Assembly (NCBI RefSeq): GCF_000808535.1
Contig: NZ_JWLV01000027.1
Span: forward strand, 1 to 45,348
DNA length: 45,348 nt
Origin: Vibrio sinaloensis
Lineage (GTDB): Bacteria > Pseudomonadota > Gammaproteobacteria > Enterobacterales > Vibrionaceae
Reading direction: 5' to 3'
Each line of letters starts with the position of its first letter. Position 1 is the stretch's first letter. Made by a program: the position numbers and the translations under genes. A model generated the notes under the pieces. It was not told the origin of the DNA, did not search any database, and saw only the letters and a program-made list of their open reading frames with translations. This document shows, in pieces, positions 16,631 to 25,484 of this stretch.

Positions 16631-17722
16631 ATGAACAAACTCGCCCTTTCTGTTGGCCTTACTTTTACTCTTGCTCCGATTCTGTTTTTTACTTGTCAGC
16701 GTTCAGAAGCTGGACCAAACGCGCAGCCCACCGCTTACGTGGTTCAGTTTCCAATCGAGCGCCAAGTCACCCAGTTAACCCCACTCGATGGCGAAATTAA
16801 GCCATCGCAATTCACCCAAATCATTGCTGAGCATAGCGCAAAAATCGATACGATTTATGTTCAGGATGGCGAATACGTTGACCAAGGAGAGCCGATATTT
16901 AGCTTTGATGATGCTTTGCCCGCCCTCGCAGTTAAGGCGGCAGAGTATGAGTATCAAATGGCGACAAGAAACATCATAGAGCTCACCCGTACCGCTCATG
17001 AAAACGATCCAAGGATCAATACCGCTGTGAAAGCCGTCGACGCAACACGAAACAATTTACTCAATGCGCAAAAGGCGCTGAAGTCGACCACGGTTTACGC
17101 GCCATTTTCGGGCAAAATGGGCCAAATTCGCTTTAATACGGGCAACCTTGTCAATGCGGGAGATCTAATTTCTGAACTGGTGGCCACTGATACGGTTGAA
17201 GTGCACTTTATGGCCTCACCAGAGGTGCTCAATACCTTCCGCCAAGTCCTGAATAACGAGCCCGACACCTTAAAAGCGTCGCTTCAATCAGCGGAGGGGG
17301 GCTTTATTGATGGCAAGCTCAAGTACGTCGACTCAAGCCTCTCTGAACAACATGCAAAGTTATCCGCCTATGCGGTGTTTGACAATGGTAATGGCGAACA
17401 CCTGATTGGCTCGAAGACGACACTCTACCTCAATAGCCCAGAGCCAAAACCCCAGCTGTTTGTGCCAGAAATCGCGCTACATACTGAGGACGGCATCCCG
17501 ACTCTCTTTGTCCTTGACGAACAACGGATTGTGCGGCCAAAGCAAGTGACTCTTGCAACAATCAAAGAGCGCTATACAGGTTATGTGCCCATCGCCGAGG
17601 GGATTGAAGCGACCGACTTTGTGTTATCGACACCTGATGCGCCGCAACTCGTTGGTAAAAAAATCGACCCTATGGTCAATATCGTCAACCAGCTTAACGA
17701 AATACTCAATCGCGCACCTTGA
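16631..17722 (+). CDS. RND-type efflux periplasmic adaptor (HlyD/MFP family)
   Basis: Periplasmic adaptor subunit of 363 residues. The start at 16631 follows AGGGA and opens a signal peptide (KLALSVGLTFTLAPILFF); the frame extends upstream to 16514 but through the operator. Residues around 50-90 form the first half of a lipoyl domain (IIAEHSAKIDTIYVQDGEYVDQG), a short coiled coil follows (about 95-150), then the second lipoyl half (STTVYAPFSGKMGQIRFNTG) and a beta-barrel domain. Adaptors of this kind join an inner-membrane RND or ABC pump to an outer-membrane channel, but no pump gene is next to it. A TetR gene follows at 81 bp. Confidence 0.82.
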   Translation: MNKLALSVGLTFTLAPILFFTCQRSEAGPNAQPTAYVVQFPIERQVTQLTPLDGEIKPSQFTQIIAEHSAKIDTIYVQDGEYVDQGEPIFSFDDALPALAVKAAEYEYQMATRNIIELTRTAHENDPRINTAVKAVDATRNNLLNAQKALKSTTVYAPFSGKMGQIRFNTGNLVNAGDLISELVATDTVEVHFMASPEVLNTFRQVLNNEPDTLKASLQSAEGGFIDGKLKYVDSSLSEQHAKLSAYAVFDNGNGEHLIGSKTTLYLNSPEPKPQLFVPEIALHTEDGIPTLFVLDEQRIVRPKQVTLATIKERYTGYVPIAEGIEATDFVLSTPDAPQLVGKKIDPMVNIVNQLNEILNRAP

Positions 17723-17802
17723 TGCTAAAAGCAGCGAACGAGCGACTAAAAGATGAAAAAACTCTCAAAACACCGCGCCAATAGTAGAAGGAACGACAAA
17801 CT

Positions 17803-18450
17803 ATGGTAGCTTCTCAGCTTTCCCCATCCTGTACGGATAAAGGTATGGATAAACGAAGTCAACGCAGCGAACGAACCAAGCTGAGTATTATTTTAGCGGC
17901 AATTGAATGTTATAAAGAGCTTGGCGTTCAAGGCGCCTCTTTGGAGGTCATCGCCAAGCAAGCAGGAACAACCAAACCAACGGTCTATTCTCACTTTGGG
18001 TCAAAGGAGAATCTCTACCAAGCGGTTGTTGAGCACATCATGGAAGAAGAGAAGCTTAATCACGCATTGCCGCCGTTCGACCCCAACCAGAGTTTACGCC
18101 AACAGCTGATCGACATTTTTTCCACTCAGCTTGAGCGAGTGATGAAGTGCGAAAGACGCCGTTTGCTGGTTGCCATTACGATTGAAGCCATGTGCCAAGG
18201 TCAATGTCATTTGAATAATGTTGAGAGCATTAAAACCTGCCCAATGGAGGCTTGGTTAGATTCTGCCATTCATCATGGTGCTCTGCCGCAGCAAAACAGT
18301 GCAGAGCTGGCGACCAATTTATGGGCGTTAATCAAAGGGCGAACCTTTTTTCCTGTTTTCTTGGGAATGGCACCCAATGATCTGAGCGAGCGACAACGCA
18401 ACTTAGAATCTGCCATTGATTTTTTTCTGTCCTGCCAAAAAACAAAATGA
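17803..18450 (+). CDS. TetR-family repressor
   Basis: Regulator of about 215 residues. The TetR HTH lies at about residues 20-65, with GASLEVIAKQAGTTKPTVYSHFGSKENLY. The C-terminal ligand domain is helical with a Cys pattern (C at MKCERR, AMCQGQC, IKTC) that may be redox-sensitive. AAGGA precedes ATG 17803 by about ten bases; an ATG at 17845 is an alternative. It lies downstream of the adaptor gene on the same strand and probably represses it through the palindrome at 16527-16550. Confidence 0.88.
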   Translation: MVASQLSPSCTDKGMDKRSQRSERTKLSIILAAIECYKELGVQGASLEVIAKQAGTTKPTVYSHFGSKENLYQAVVEHIMEEEKLNHALPPFDPNQSLRQQLIDIFSTQLERVMKCERRRLLVAITIEAMCQGQCHLNNVESIKTCPMEAWLDSAIHHGALPQQNSAELATNLWALIKGRTFFPVFLGMAPNDLSERQRNLESAIDFFLSCQKTK

Positions 18451-18471
18451 GGAGCCAATTGGCTCCTCATT
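18446..18471. terminator. bidirectional terminator
   Basis: Perfect 26-bp palindrome, AATGAGGAGCC-AATT-GGCTCCTCATT. It includes the stop codon of the TetR gene and ends three bases before the stop of the convergent glucosidase gene, so it serves both. T-rich sequence follows on the plus side. Confidence 0.8.
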
Positions 18472-18474
18472 CGT

Positions 18475-19938
<1,464 letters not shown>

Positions 19939-20244
19939 TTACCCTTTCCTAGTTTGTAGACGCTCTTCAATGATCTGAGAGTAGCTATTCGCCTTAACCC
20001 CGTAAATGATTTGCACATGTTGCTCATCTAAGATCACAACGCCAAATGCGCCGCTGTCCGTCAGACGTTTTTTATCAATCAAAGCGGTCTGCTTAAGTGT
20101 CAGTCGAAGGCGAGTCGCGCACGCGCCAGGTTCCAAAATATTGTCAAGACCGCCAATCGCGTCGACGATCTCGGTGACTTCTTGCTCATAGTTATTGTTC
20201 GTTGAGCCTAAGCGTTTTATGGTTTGAATAATTTTACGAAACAT
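19939..20244 (-). CDS. stand-alone PTS EIIB domain (glucose family)
   Basis: Single-domain protein of 101 residues matching EIIB of the glucose/sucrose/beta-glucoside family. The phospho-acceptor Cys is C42 in PGACATRLRLTL, the classic C-x-TRLR motif, followed by DSGAFGVVILDEQHVQIIYG. An isolated EIIB must work with an EIIC carried elsewhere. It is the first gene of a two-gene unit with the 6-phospho-beta-glucosidase, so a role in phosphorylating a beta-glucoside during import is likely. Start ATG 20244. Confidence 0.88.
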   Translation of the reverse strand: MFRKIIQTIKRLGSTNNNYEQEVTEIVDAIGGLDNILEPGACATRLRLTLKQTALIDKKRLTDSGAFGVVILDEQHVQIIYGVKANSYSQIIEERLQTRKG

Positions 20245-20336
20245 AGTCGTGCCGTTTTAAGCGAAATAAACCTCACATGTAACACAAGCACTTTCGCGTT
20301 TCTCTGACTCAAAGCAAGACCTAAGCAAAAAGACGA

Positions 20337-21260
20337 TTACGAGCGTATAATGCCCCGTTGATTAAGCAGGTCGCACACGTGTTGTGTCTTCTCGCGGAAC
20401 ATATCGCGCAGCAAGCGCACAGTGGGTGTGATAGAGCGACGACTTGGGCAGACCAACCACAATTCACTGCTTGTGGGCTGGTAGTCAGGCATGATTTCCA
20501 CGACATTTCCCGCCAGCAAATCGTTCGACATATCCAAATAAGATTTTATCGCGATCCCTTTTCCGGCCACGCACCAGCGTCTTACCAAATCCGCATCGTT
20601 TGATGCCCGATTTCCCGACATTTTTACTTTGATCTCTTGCCCATCTTTGACAAATTCCCACTCATCTTTCAGCACATCACGTAACTGATAAAACAGCCCA
20701 TTGTGATGCTTTAAGTCATCAGGGTGTTTGGGTTCGCCATGTTTGGCTAAATACTCAGGGCTGGCACACAATACTTTTCGAATATCACATATCTTAAATC
20801 CATACAGGTTTGAATCTGTCGGTGAACCATAACGCAGTGCGATATCCACGCCATCACGGTAGAGATCGACATTGCTATCACTCAAGTGGGTGCGCAACGA
20901 CAACTTAGGGTGCGCGTCTAAAAACTCATCCAACCAAGGGACAACAACATTACGCCCAAGGTCTGAGGAGAGTGAAATTCTCACCTCGCCGTCGATCTCC
21001 CCTTGTTCTTCTCGCATAAGCTGCTTCGCTTGCGACAATAGCTCCAGCGCCTTTTCGCACTCTGGGATATAGCGCTCACCTGCACTTGAGAGCCTCAATT
21101 GCCGTGTTGTGCGGATAAACAACTCGCTGCCAAGTGACGCTTCAACACGTTTCACAGCTGCACTCGCCGTTGCAGTCCTCATATCTAGCGCGGTGGCAGC
21201 TTTAGTAATACTGCGCATCTCAGCCACTTTCAGTACTACGTGCAGATCTTCAAGCAACAT
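20337..21260 (-). CDS. LysR-family regulator (CrgA-like)
   Basis: Transcription factor of 307 residues; HTH at about residues 1-60 (RSITKAATALDMRTATASAAVKRVE), effector domain from about 90 (GEVRISLSSDLGRNVVVPWL) with ALRYGSPTDSN and the VLCASPEYLAKHGEP pattern. The start codon directly abuts the palindrome at 21261-21283, suggesting negative autoregulation. It is divergent from uspA. An identical palindrome lies before the ABM/nitroreductase genes, so that operon is a likely target. Confidence 0.9.
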   Translation of the reverse strand: MLLEDLHVVLKVAEMRSITKAATALDMRTATASAAVKRVEASLGSELFIRTTRQLRLSSAGERYIPECEKALELLSQAKQLMREEQGEIDGEVRISLSSDLGRNVVVPWLDEFLDAHPKLSLRTHLSDSNVDLYRDGVDIALRYGSPTDSNLYGFKICDIRKVLCASPEYLAKHGEPKHPDDLKHHNGLFYQLRDVLKDEWEFVKDGQEIKVKMSGNRASNDADLVRRWCVAGKGIAIKSYLDMSNDLLAGNVVEIMPDYQPTSSELWLVCPSRRSITPTVRLLRDMFREKTQHVCDLLNQRGIIRS

Positions 21261-21283
21261 ATTATCTATTCCTGTTTGATAAT
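21261..21283. promoter_or_regulatory. ATTATC-N11-GATAAT operator, LysR copy
   Basis: Perfect palindrome with arms ATTATC (21261-21266) and GATAAT (21278-21283) and the T-N11-A-like spacing of LysR proteins. A third ATTATC overlaps at 21282-21287. It touches the LysR start codon. The same arms and spacing recur at 24512-24534. Confidence 0.6.
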
Positions 21284-21446
21284 TATCGAAAGATTACACC
21301 GCCTTTGATGAAAAGCTCAAGCTGACAAAGATCAATATCAAATGAAATAGATTGAGTATTTATTCGGAGCGAGATCGAGTTAGCAATCTTTGCTCTTTGG
21401 AGCGTCTATTCTCTATATGTGTGTATTGATTAGGAAGAGGCTGGTT

Positions 21447-21872
21447 ATGCATTACAAACATATCCTTGTCGCATTAGAGATTTCAGAAGAGAGTAACATC
21501 CTTATTGAGCGCGCTGTTTTTCTTGCTAAGCAGCTTGATTCACGTATCTCCTTTATTCATATCGACGGGACGCACGGCGAAATCTACCCTGATATTGTCG
21601 ACATCAAAGCGACCCCAGATCTAAGACCACTCGATAGCCATAAAATGGAGCAGCTCAAGGCATTTGAAGACAATGCCAACTTCCCCATCAGCCAGTTTTT
21701 TATCGGAACCGGGGATTTGAGCGACAAGCTGCATGGTGTGATTCAAGACAGCCGAGTGGATCTTTTAATATGCGGCCACCACCAAGACTTTTGGAGTCGC
21801 ATTGTTTCTTACTCGCAGCACCTCATCAACAAGTCTCCTGTGGATATACTCGTGGTACCGATTGAATCTTGA
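21447..21872 (+). CDS. uspA: universal stress protein A
   Basis: Cytoplasmic stress protein of 141 residues. The N-terminus YKHILVALEISEES and the C-terminal ICGHHQDFWSRIVSYSQHLI match E. coli UspA closely from memory; the ATP-binding G-2x-G-9x-G motif of other Usp families is not present, as in UspA. The ATG at 21447 has AGGAAGAGG upstream; the frame also extends to 21390 without a ribosome site. Divergent from the LysR gene by 186 bp. Confidence 0.92.
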   Translation: MHYKHILVALEISEESNILIERAVFLAKQLDSRISFIHIDGTHGEIYPDIVDIKATPDLRPLDSHKMEQLKAFEDNANFPISQFFIGTGDLSDKLHGVIQDSRVDLLICGHHQDFWSRIVSYSQHLINKSPVDILVVPIES

Positions 21873-21883
21873 TCGAGCAAATA

Positions 21884-21912
21884 CAAAAAAAGGCCCAAAC
21901 TCTTTGGGCCTT
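21884..21912. terminator. bidirectional terminator, uspA / AhpD-like gene
   Basis: AAGGCCCAAA-CTC-TTTGGGCCTT (21890-21912). The minus strand continues into seven T, so it is a good terminator for the AhpD-like gene; it can also stop uspA transcripts, though with a poor T tract. Confidence 0.8.
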
Positions 21913-21956
21913 ACTAAAAATATGCATTACTGATCTATGACCAGTAATCGAGTGAA

Positions 21957-22505
21957 TCAGTTGCCCCACGCAAAAGGTTGGAACATAGGATCCAATGGCG
22001 TTTTCGCCACGTGATTGACATAGTTACTGATCACTTTCTGCGACAAACCCAGAATCACTTCTAGAACTTGCTGCTGGCCGTAACCCGCTGCATAAAACGC
22101 TTCCAGATCAGCCTGAGTCACGTTACCTCTCGCACGAACCATGCTCAAGGTAAAGTCGTGCAAGGCTTGAAGTTTGTCTGTTGGTAGCAGAGTCCCGTCT
22201 CGCAGCGCCTGTGTAATATTCTCATCCACCTTCATTGAGTTAGCGATCAATGTATGCGCAGGAACACAGTAACGGCATTCGTGTTCTACGTTGATGGTTT
22301 GCCAAACAACAGTGAGTTCTTCAGCGGTAAATGAGCTGTTGGCGAAATGAGCATGAAGCTGATTGTACGCCTTAAGCGTTTCTGGTGATTCAGCCAATGT
22401 CGCAAGTAAATTCGGAACCGCGCCCATGTTTTGCTGCGCACCTTGCAAGATGGCTTTCGACTCTTCTGGTGCTGATTCAATAGTGTGGCGTTTGAACTCG
22501 TTCAT
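21957..22505 (-). CDS. AhpD-like / carboxymuconolactone decarboxylase family protein
   Basis: Protein of 182 residues with an alkylhydroperoxidase-D fold. The redox motif is C77-R-Y-C80 in EHECRYCVPAH, with the family Glu and His around it. Such proteins reduce peroxides or disulphides, or act on small quinone-like compounds. Its promoter region carries two copies of the palindrome TTGAAC-N4-GTTCAA, and the divergent TetR gene a third, so it is very likely controlled by that TetR. Confidence 0.88.
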   Translation of the reverse strand: MNEFKRHTIESAPEESKAILQGAQQNMGAVPNLLATLAESPETLKAYNQLHAHFANSSFTAEELTVVWQTINVEHECRYCVPAHTLIANSMKVDENITQALRDGTLLPTDKLQALHDFTLSMVRARGNVTQADLEAFYAAGYGQQQVLEVILGLSQKVISNYVNHVAKTPLDPMFQPFAWGN

Positions 22506-22574
22506 TTTCTTTCCTTCCTGTCTTTGTTTTTCAGTGCTAGATACGCCCTAGCGATGAACATACGATAGATCTAT

Positions 22575-22614
22575 TTGAACGAACGTTCAATAATTAATTT
22601 GAACAATCGTTCAA
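22575..22614. promoter_or_regulatory. twin TetR operators before AhpD-like gene
   Basis: Two 16-bp palindromes: TTGAACG-AA-CGTTCAA (22575-22590) and TTGAAC-AATC-GTTCAA (22599-22614), separated by 8 bp. Both match TTGAAC-N4-GTTCAA. Confidence 0.8.
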
Positions 22615-22694
22615 ATAATTTTAAAGCCATTAAAAATCAGTAATTTATTTTTATGTGCCTAGTATCACAGACGATAAAGATGCTTGATCACAGC

Positions 22695-22739
22695 TTTACC
22701 GCCCCTAACAAACCACCTATAATTTGAACTGTCGTTCAA
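22695..22739 (+). promoter_or_regulatory. TetR gene promoter with overlapping operator
   Basis: TTTACC (22695-22700), 17-bp spacer and TATAAT (22718-22723) form a sigma-70 promoter. The third operator TTGAAC-TGTC-GTTCAA (22724-22739) follows directly, where a bound repressor would block start: classic autoregulation. Confidence 0.78.
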
Positions 22740-22756
22740 CATTGAGTTTCTACAGC

Positions 22757-23341
22757 ATGGGCAAAACCGCAAAATTCGACCGAGAGTGGGTCATCAATCA
22801 AGCCACCGATCTCTATTGGCAAAAAGGCTTTCACGCCACCTCAATGAGAAACTTACAAGACGTGATCGATATGCGCCCAGGCAGCATTTACGCAGCATTT
22901 GGCAGCAAAGATGGGCTGTTTAAGGAAGCGTTGAACAACTACACGCAGATGGGTATTGAGAACTTAAACGCCTGCCTAGAAGCTTCCTCTTCGCCACTGG
23001 ATGGTCTGAAAGCGTTTGTGAAACAAGTGGTTATAAATACGAAACATCATGCGCCCAATGGAATGTGCATGTTGGCCAAAACCATCGCAGAATTGACCGA
23101 TGAACACCAAGCACTGCTAGAACAAGCACAAGCCTGTTTTCGCAAGATGGAAGAGACATTTGCACAAGTGATTGTTCAAGCGCAGCAGCATGGTGAACTC
23201 TCTCCAGAGAAAGATGCCAACAAACTTGCTCGGCATCTCCAAGTGCAAATTGCGGGTTTGCGTACCTACGCGAAAGCCAACGACGATGACACGCTGCTTG
23301 AAGAAATGATCGACGATATTTTTACTCATCACCCGTTTTAA
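22757..23341 (+). CDS. TetR-family repressor
   Basis: Regulator of 194 residues beginning MGKTAKFDREWVINQA. The HTH is ATSMRNLQDVIDMRPGSIYAAFGSKDGLF, typical of the YcdC/AcuR/NemR-like TetR group. The frame could be opened at 22724, but that lies inside the operator. One Cys (C in GMCMLAKTI) lies in the ligand domain, possibly sensing electrophiles. Divergent to the AhpD-like gene; the nitroreductase gene is convergent downstream. Confidence 0.9.
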   Translation: MGKTAKFDREWVINQATDLYWQKGFHATSMRNLQDVIDMRPGSIYAAFGSKDGLFKEALNNYTQMGIENLNACLEASSSPLDGLKAFVKQVVINTKHHAPNGMCMLAKTIAELTDEHQALLEQAQACFRKMEETFAQVIVQAQQHGELSPEKDANKLARHLQVQIAGLRTYAKANDDDTLLEEMIDDIFTHHPF

Positions 23342-23355
23342 GTGTTGAGTATTGC

Positions 23356-23399
23356 AAAGACGACAAAGCCTGACGCTAAGGTCAGGCTTTGTCGTCTTT
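23356..23399. terminator. bidirectional terminator, perfect 19-bp stem
   Basis: Arms 23356-23374 and 23381-23399 pair without mismatch (AAAGACGACAAAGCCTGAC and complement), loop GCTAAG, ending in T runs on both strands. It separates the convergent TetR and nitroreductase genes. Confidence 0.92.
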
Positions 23400-23415
23400 T
23401 TCAGGGATATTGTGA

Positions 23416-24075
23416 TTAAAGCACTTCAATCACGTCATCCATGTGCATACGCGCTTTCGGTAGGCCGTGGTTGTAATCTTCCCCACCTTGGTGGTAGCCA
23501 ATCGCCAATGCCACTTCACAGACATGCCCATCTAACTCTTGCTCAAAGATCTGGCCGATAAGCTCTGGATCGACCCCTTCCATTGGCGTTGAATCAATAC
23601 CAAGGCGAGCCAAAGTGTGCAGTAAGTTACCCAGTGCAATGTAGACTTGTGCTTTTGTCCAATTGCCGTTAAAGCCATTTTCGTCGGTATTCGCTTCTGC
23701 AAACCCGTAGGCACCATCAAGCATCATGTGGTAACGCTCTTCCGGTAAGTGGCCTGATGTCACTTCGGCATCGACACGCTTGGCATATTTCTCTTTGGTG
23801 AATTTTGGATCGTAAGCCATGAGAATAGTGTGTGAAGCTTCTTTCGCGTGCGGTTGATTAAATTGATGCTTATTGGCAAACGTATCGTGGAAACGCTGTT
23901 TCGCATCGTCGCTTTCCAATACGATGAATTTCCAAGGCTGCGAATTGATAGACGAAGCCGATAGACGCAGCGCCTCTTTGATCACTTGGATATCGTCAGC
24001 AGAAATGCGTTTCGTCGCATCGTATTTTTTCGCGGTGTAACGAGTGTTTAAGTCTTTAATGATTGGATGTGTCAT
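23416..24075 (-). CDS. nfsB: NAD(P)H nitroreductase (NfsB-like)
   Basis: FMN-dependent oxidoreductase of 219 residues that reduces nitro compounds and quinones by two electrons. The FMN-binding motifs R-Y-T-A-K-K-Y-D near residue 12, SASSINSQPWKFIV (about 40-53) and EGVDPELI match the NfsB/NfnB family by memory. It lies 29 bp downstream of the ABM monooxygenase gene on the same strand, so they form an operon that starts at the palindrome near 24512. Confidence 0.88.
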   Translation of the reverse strand: MTHPIIKDLNTRYTAKKYDATKRISADDIQVIKEALRLSASSINSQPWKFIVLESDDAKQRFHDTFANKHQFNQPHAKEASHTILMAYDPKFTKEKYAKRVDAEVTSGHLPEERYHMMLDGAYGFAEANTDENGFNGNWTKAQVYIALGNLLHTLARLGIDSTPMEGVDPELIGQIFEQELDGHVCEVALAIGYHQGGEDYNHGLPKARMHMDDVIEVL

Positions 24076-24104
24076 GTTCGTGCCTCAATATAATAGGGGT
24101 TGCG

Positions 24105-24395
24105 TTACGCAATATGGGTCAATTCGTCGAGAGTAAACCGTTCAACCGCGACTTCTGTTGCGGCTTTGTACGCGGCAATGTGCTCGCTTTGCAGGTGTTT
24201 TTGCAGCAGCTCGCGTGATGTCCAATTTTCCAGGAAGACAAAATGCGCTGGATTCTCGTTGTCTTGGTGCAAATTGTAATCTATGCAGCCTTCTTCCAAG
24301 CGAGTTGGCTCTATCAGCTTGATAAGCTCACTTTTCACCACTTCGATTTTGTCTTGCTTAGCAATAATATTTGCCACAATTGTCAATTTGCTCAT
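24105..24395 (-). CDS. antibiotic-biosynthesis-type monooxygenase (ABM domain)
   Basis: Small protein of 96 residues with the ABM/YgiN fold: LTIVANIIAKQDKIEVVKSE at the start, RLEEGCIDYNLHQD and HFVFLENWTSRELLQKHL after it. Such proteins oxidise quinols or similar rings without a cofactor. Start at 24395 (AAGG about nine bases upstream) rather than at 24425. First gene of the unit with nfsB, consistent with a quinone or electrophile defence operon. Confidence 0.85.
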   Translation of the reverse strand: MSKLTIVANIIAKQDKIEVVKSELIKLIEPTRLEEGCIDYNLHQDNENPAHFVFLENWTSRELLQKHLQSEHIAAYKAATEVAVERFTLDELTHIA

Positions 24396-24511
24396 CGACT
24401 TAGCCTTGATATTTATCGTCCGCAACCACTTTGATTGCTTCAGCTTTATGTTTGCTTGAGAGTGATATTAAGGCAGGATAAGAGCGCGATAAAGCGTCTA
24501 ATTTTTGAATT

Positions 24512-24534
24512 ATTATCAATTATTTTTTGATAAT
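24512..24534. promoter_or_regulatory. ATTATC-N11-GATAAT operator, ABM/nfsB copy
   Basis: Palindrome with arms ATTATC (24512-24517) and GATAAT (24529-24534), spacing 11, in the leader of the ABM-nfsB unit. Arms and spacing equal the site before the LysR gene at 20337-21260. Confidence 0.6.
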
Positions 24535-24630
24535 AGAGAGGCTGATACTGAGGCATAGTCCAGAGCTCTAGGATAGAGCGGACGATAGGCACTTGTTCAA
24601 TTTCCAAGCTAAAGGAGCCGATAAAGAAAT

Positions 24631-24664
24631 ATCAGACTTCGGCACACTCGATGCGAAGCCTGAT
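24631..24664 (-). terminator. terminator of outer-membrane protein gene
   Basis: Minus strand stem ATCAGGCTTCG / CGAAGTCTGAT (11 bp with one G-T pair), loop of 12, followed by TATTTCTTT. The T tract is moderate. Confidence 0.55.
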
Positions 24665-24671
24665 AGCTGAG

Positions 24672-25409
24672 TTAAAACTGATAGTTCATCTCGACGCGAA
24701 AGTCTGTTCCATCTAGAGTCTCACCCCAGTTCCAAAATGCGCGGATGTTTTGCCTCGGTGTTATTTGATAGCCGATCGCCGCTTCGTTGACGAATCCATA
24801 GCTCTCTTGATAGCCGTCATTACCGCCAAGCTGAGTGGTGTACATAGGGTTGTAGTTAAGCCAAATGGAGTCGGTGATCTCAACTTTACCGTACATGCCG
24901 ACTAAACCAAATGATGACGGTACCGAGTAACCAGAGTCACTTTCATCAACCGTTAAACCAAGTCCCGCTAAAGGATAAAGCTGTACCGCACCCAGTTTAG
25001 GCAAAGATTGGATCAAGCTGTAAGACGCGTTACCTACTCCTGCCTCAAAGTTCCAATTGAGGTCAATTTGGTTGCCTCGACCGTTAGTGGTATCAACATG
25101 GAAATGACGATAGCGCATCGAGTCAACCGAGTCAGTTGCCTGAGATGATGTGCCCAGTAAATCACCGCCAATGCCTTTTAACTCTAATACATGTTGAGCC
25201 ATCGTCTCTTCATGGCCTGTATCATAAGATTGGCCCAGCTTAATGTTGGCCCCTTTTGTGGTCCAACCCGCTCCTGCTTGGGTATAAACCGCAAGTGGGT
25301 CACTCATGTCTTGAACGTCTTCGGCCTTAATTTGTGGTGCGATGATGAGCGTGGCGAATATAGCGGCGAAGGTAGCACGTGGAACGAAGGTGTTTTTATC
25401 AAATTTCAT
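24672..25409 (-). CDS. outer-membrane beta-barrel protein
   Basis: Protein of 245 residues with a signal peptide (ATFAAIFATLIIAPQIKA). The mature part alternates polar and aromatic residues and ends VEMNYQF, with the terminal Phe typical of proteins inserted by the BAM complex; it looks like a small barrel of about eight to ten strands. I recognise no specific family. The ATG at 25409 opens the signal peptide; a frame from 25454 would add 15 uncharacteristic residues. It lies 75 bp after the alkylsulfatase-like gene on the same strand and may be co-transcribed, perhaps letting the substrate across the outer membrane. Confidence 0.75.
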   Translation of the reverse strand: MKFDKNTFVPRATFAAIFATLIIAPQIKAEDVQDMSDPLAVYTQAGAGWTTKGANIKLGQSYDTGHEETMAQHVLELKGIGGDLLGTSSQATDSVDSMRYRHFHVDTTNGRGNQIDLNWNFEAGVGNASYSLIQSLPKLGAVQLYPLAGLGLTVDESDSGYSVPSSFGLVGMYGKVEITDSIWLNYNPMYTTQLGGNDGYQESYGFVNEAAIGYQITPRQNIRAFWNWGETLDGTDFRVEMNYQF

Positions 25410-25484
25410 CTGTCTTACCCCATTTGATTTCCCAATAAAAGAAAGATGAGGCATCCCTGCCTCATCTGGTATCCGATAATTGGG

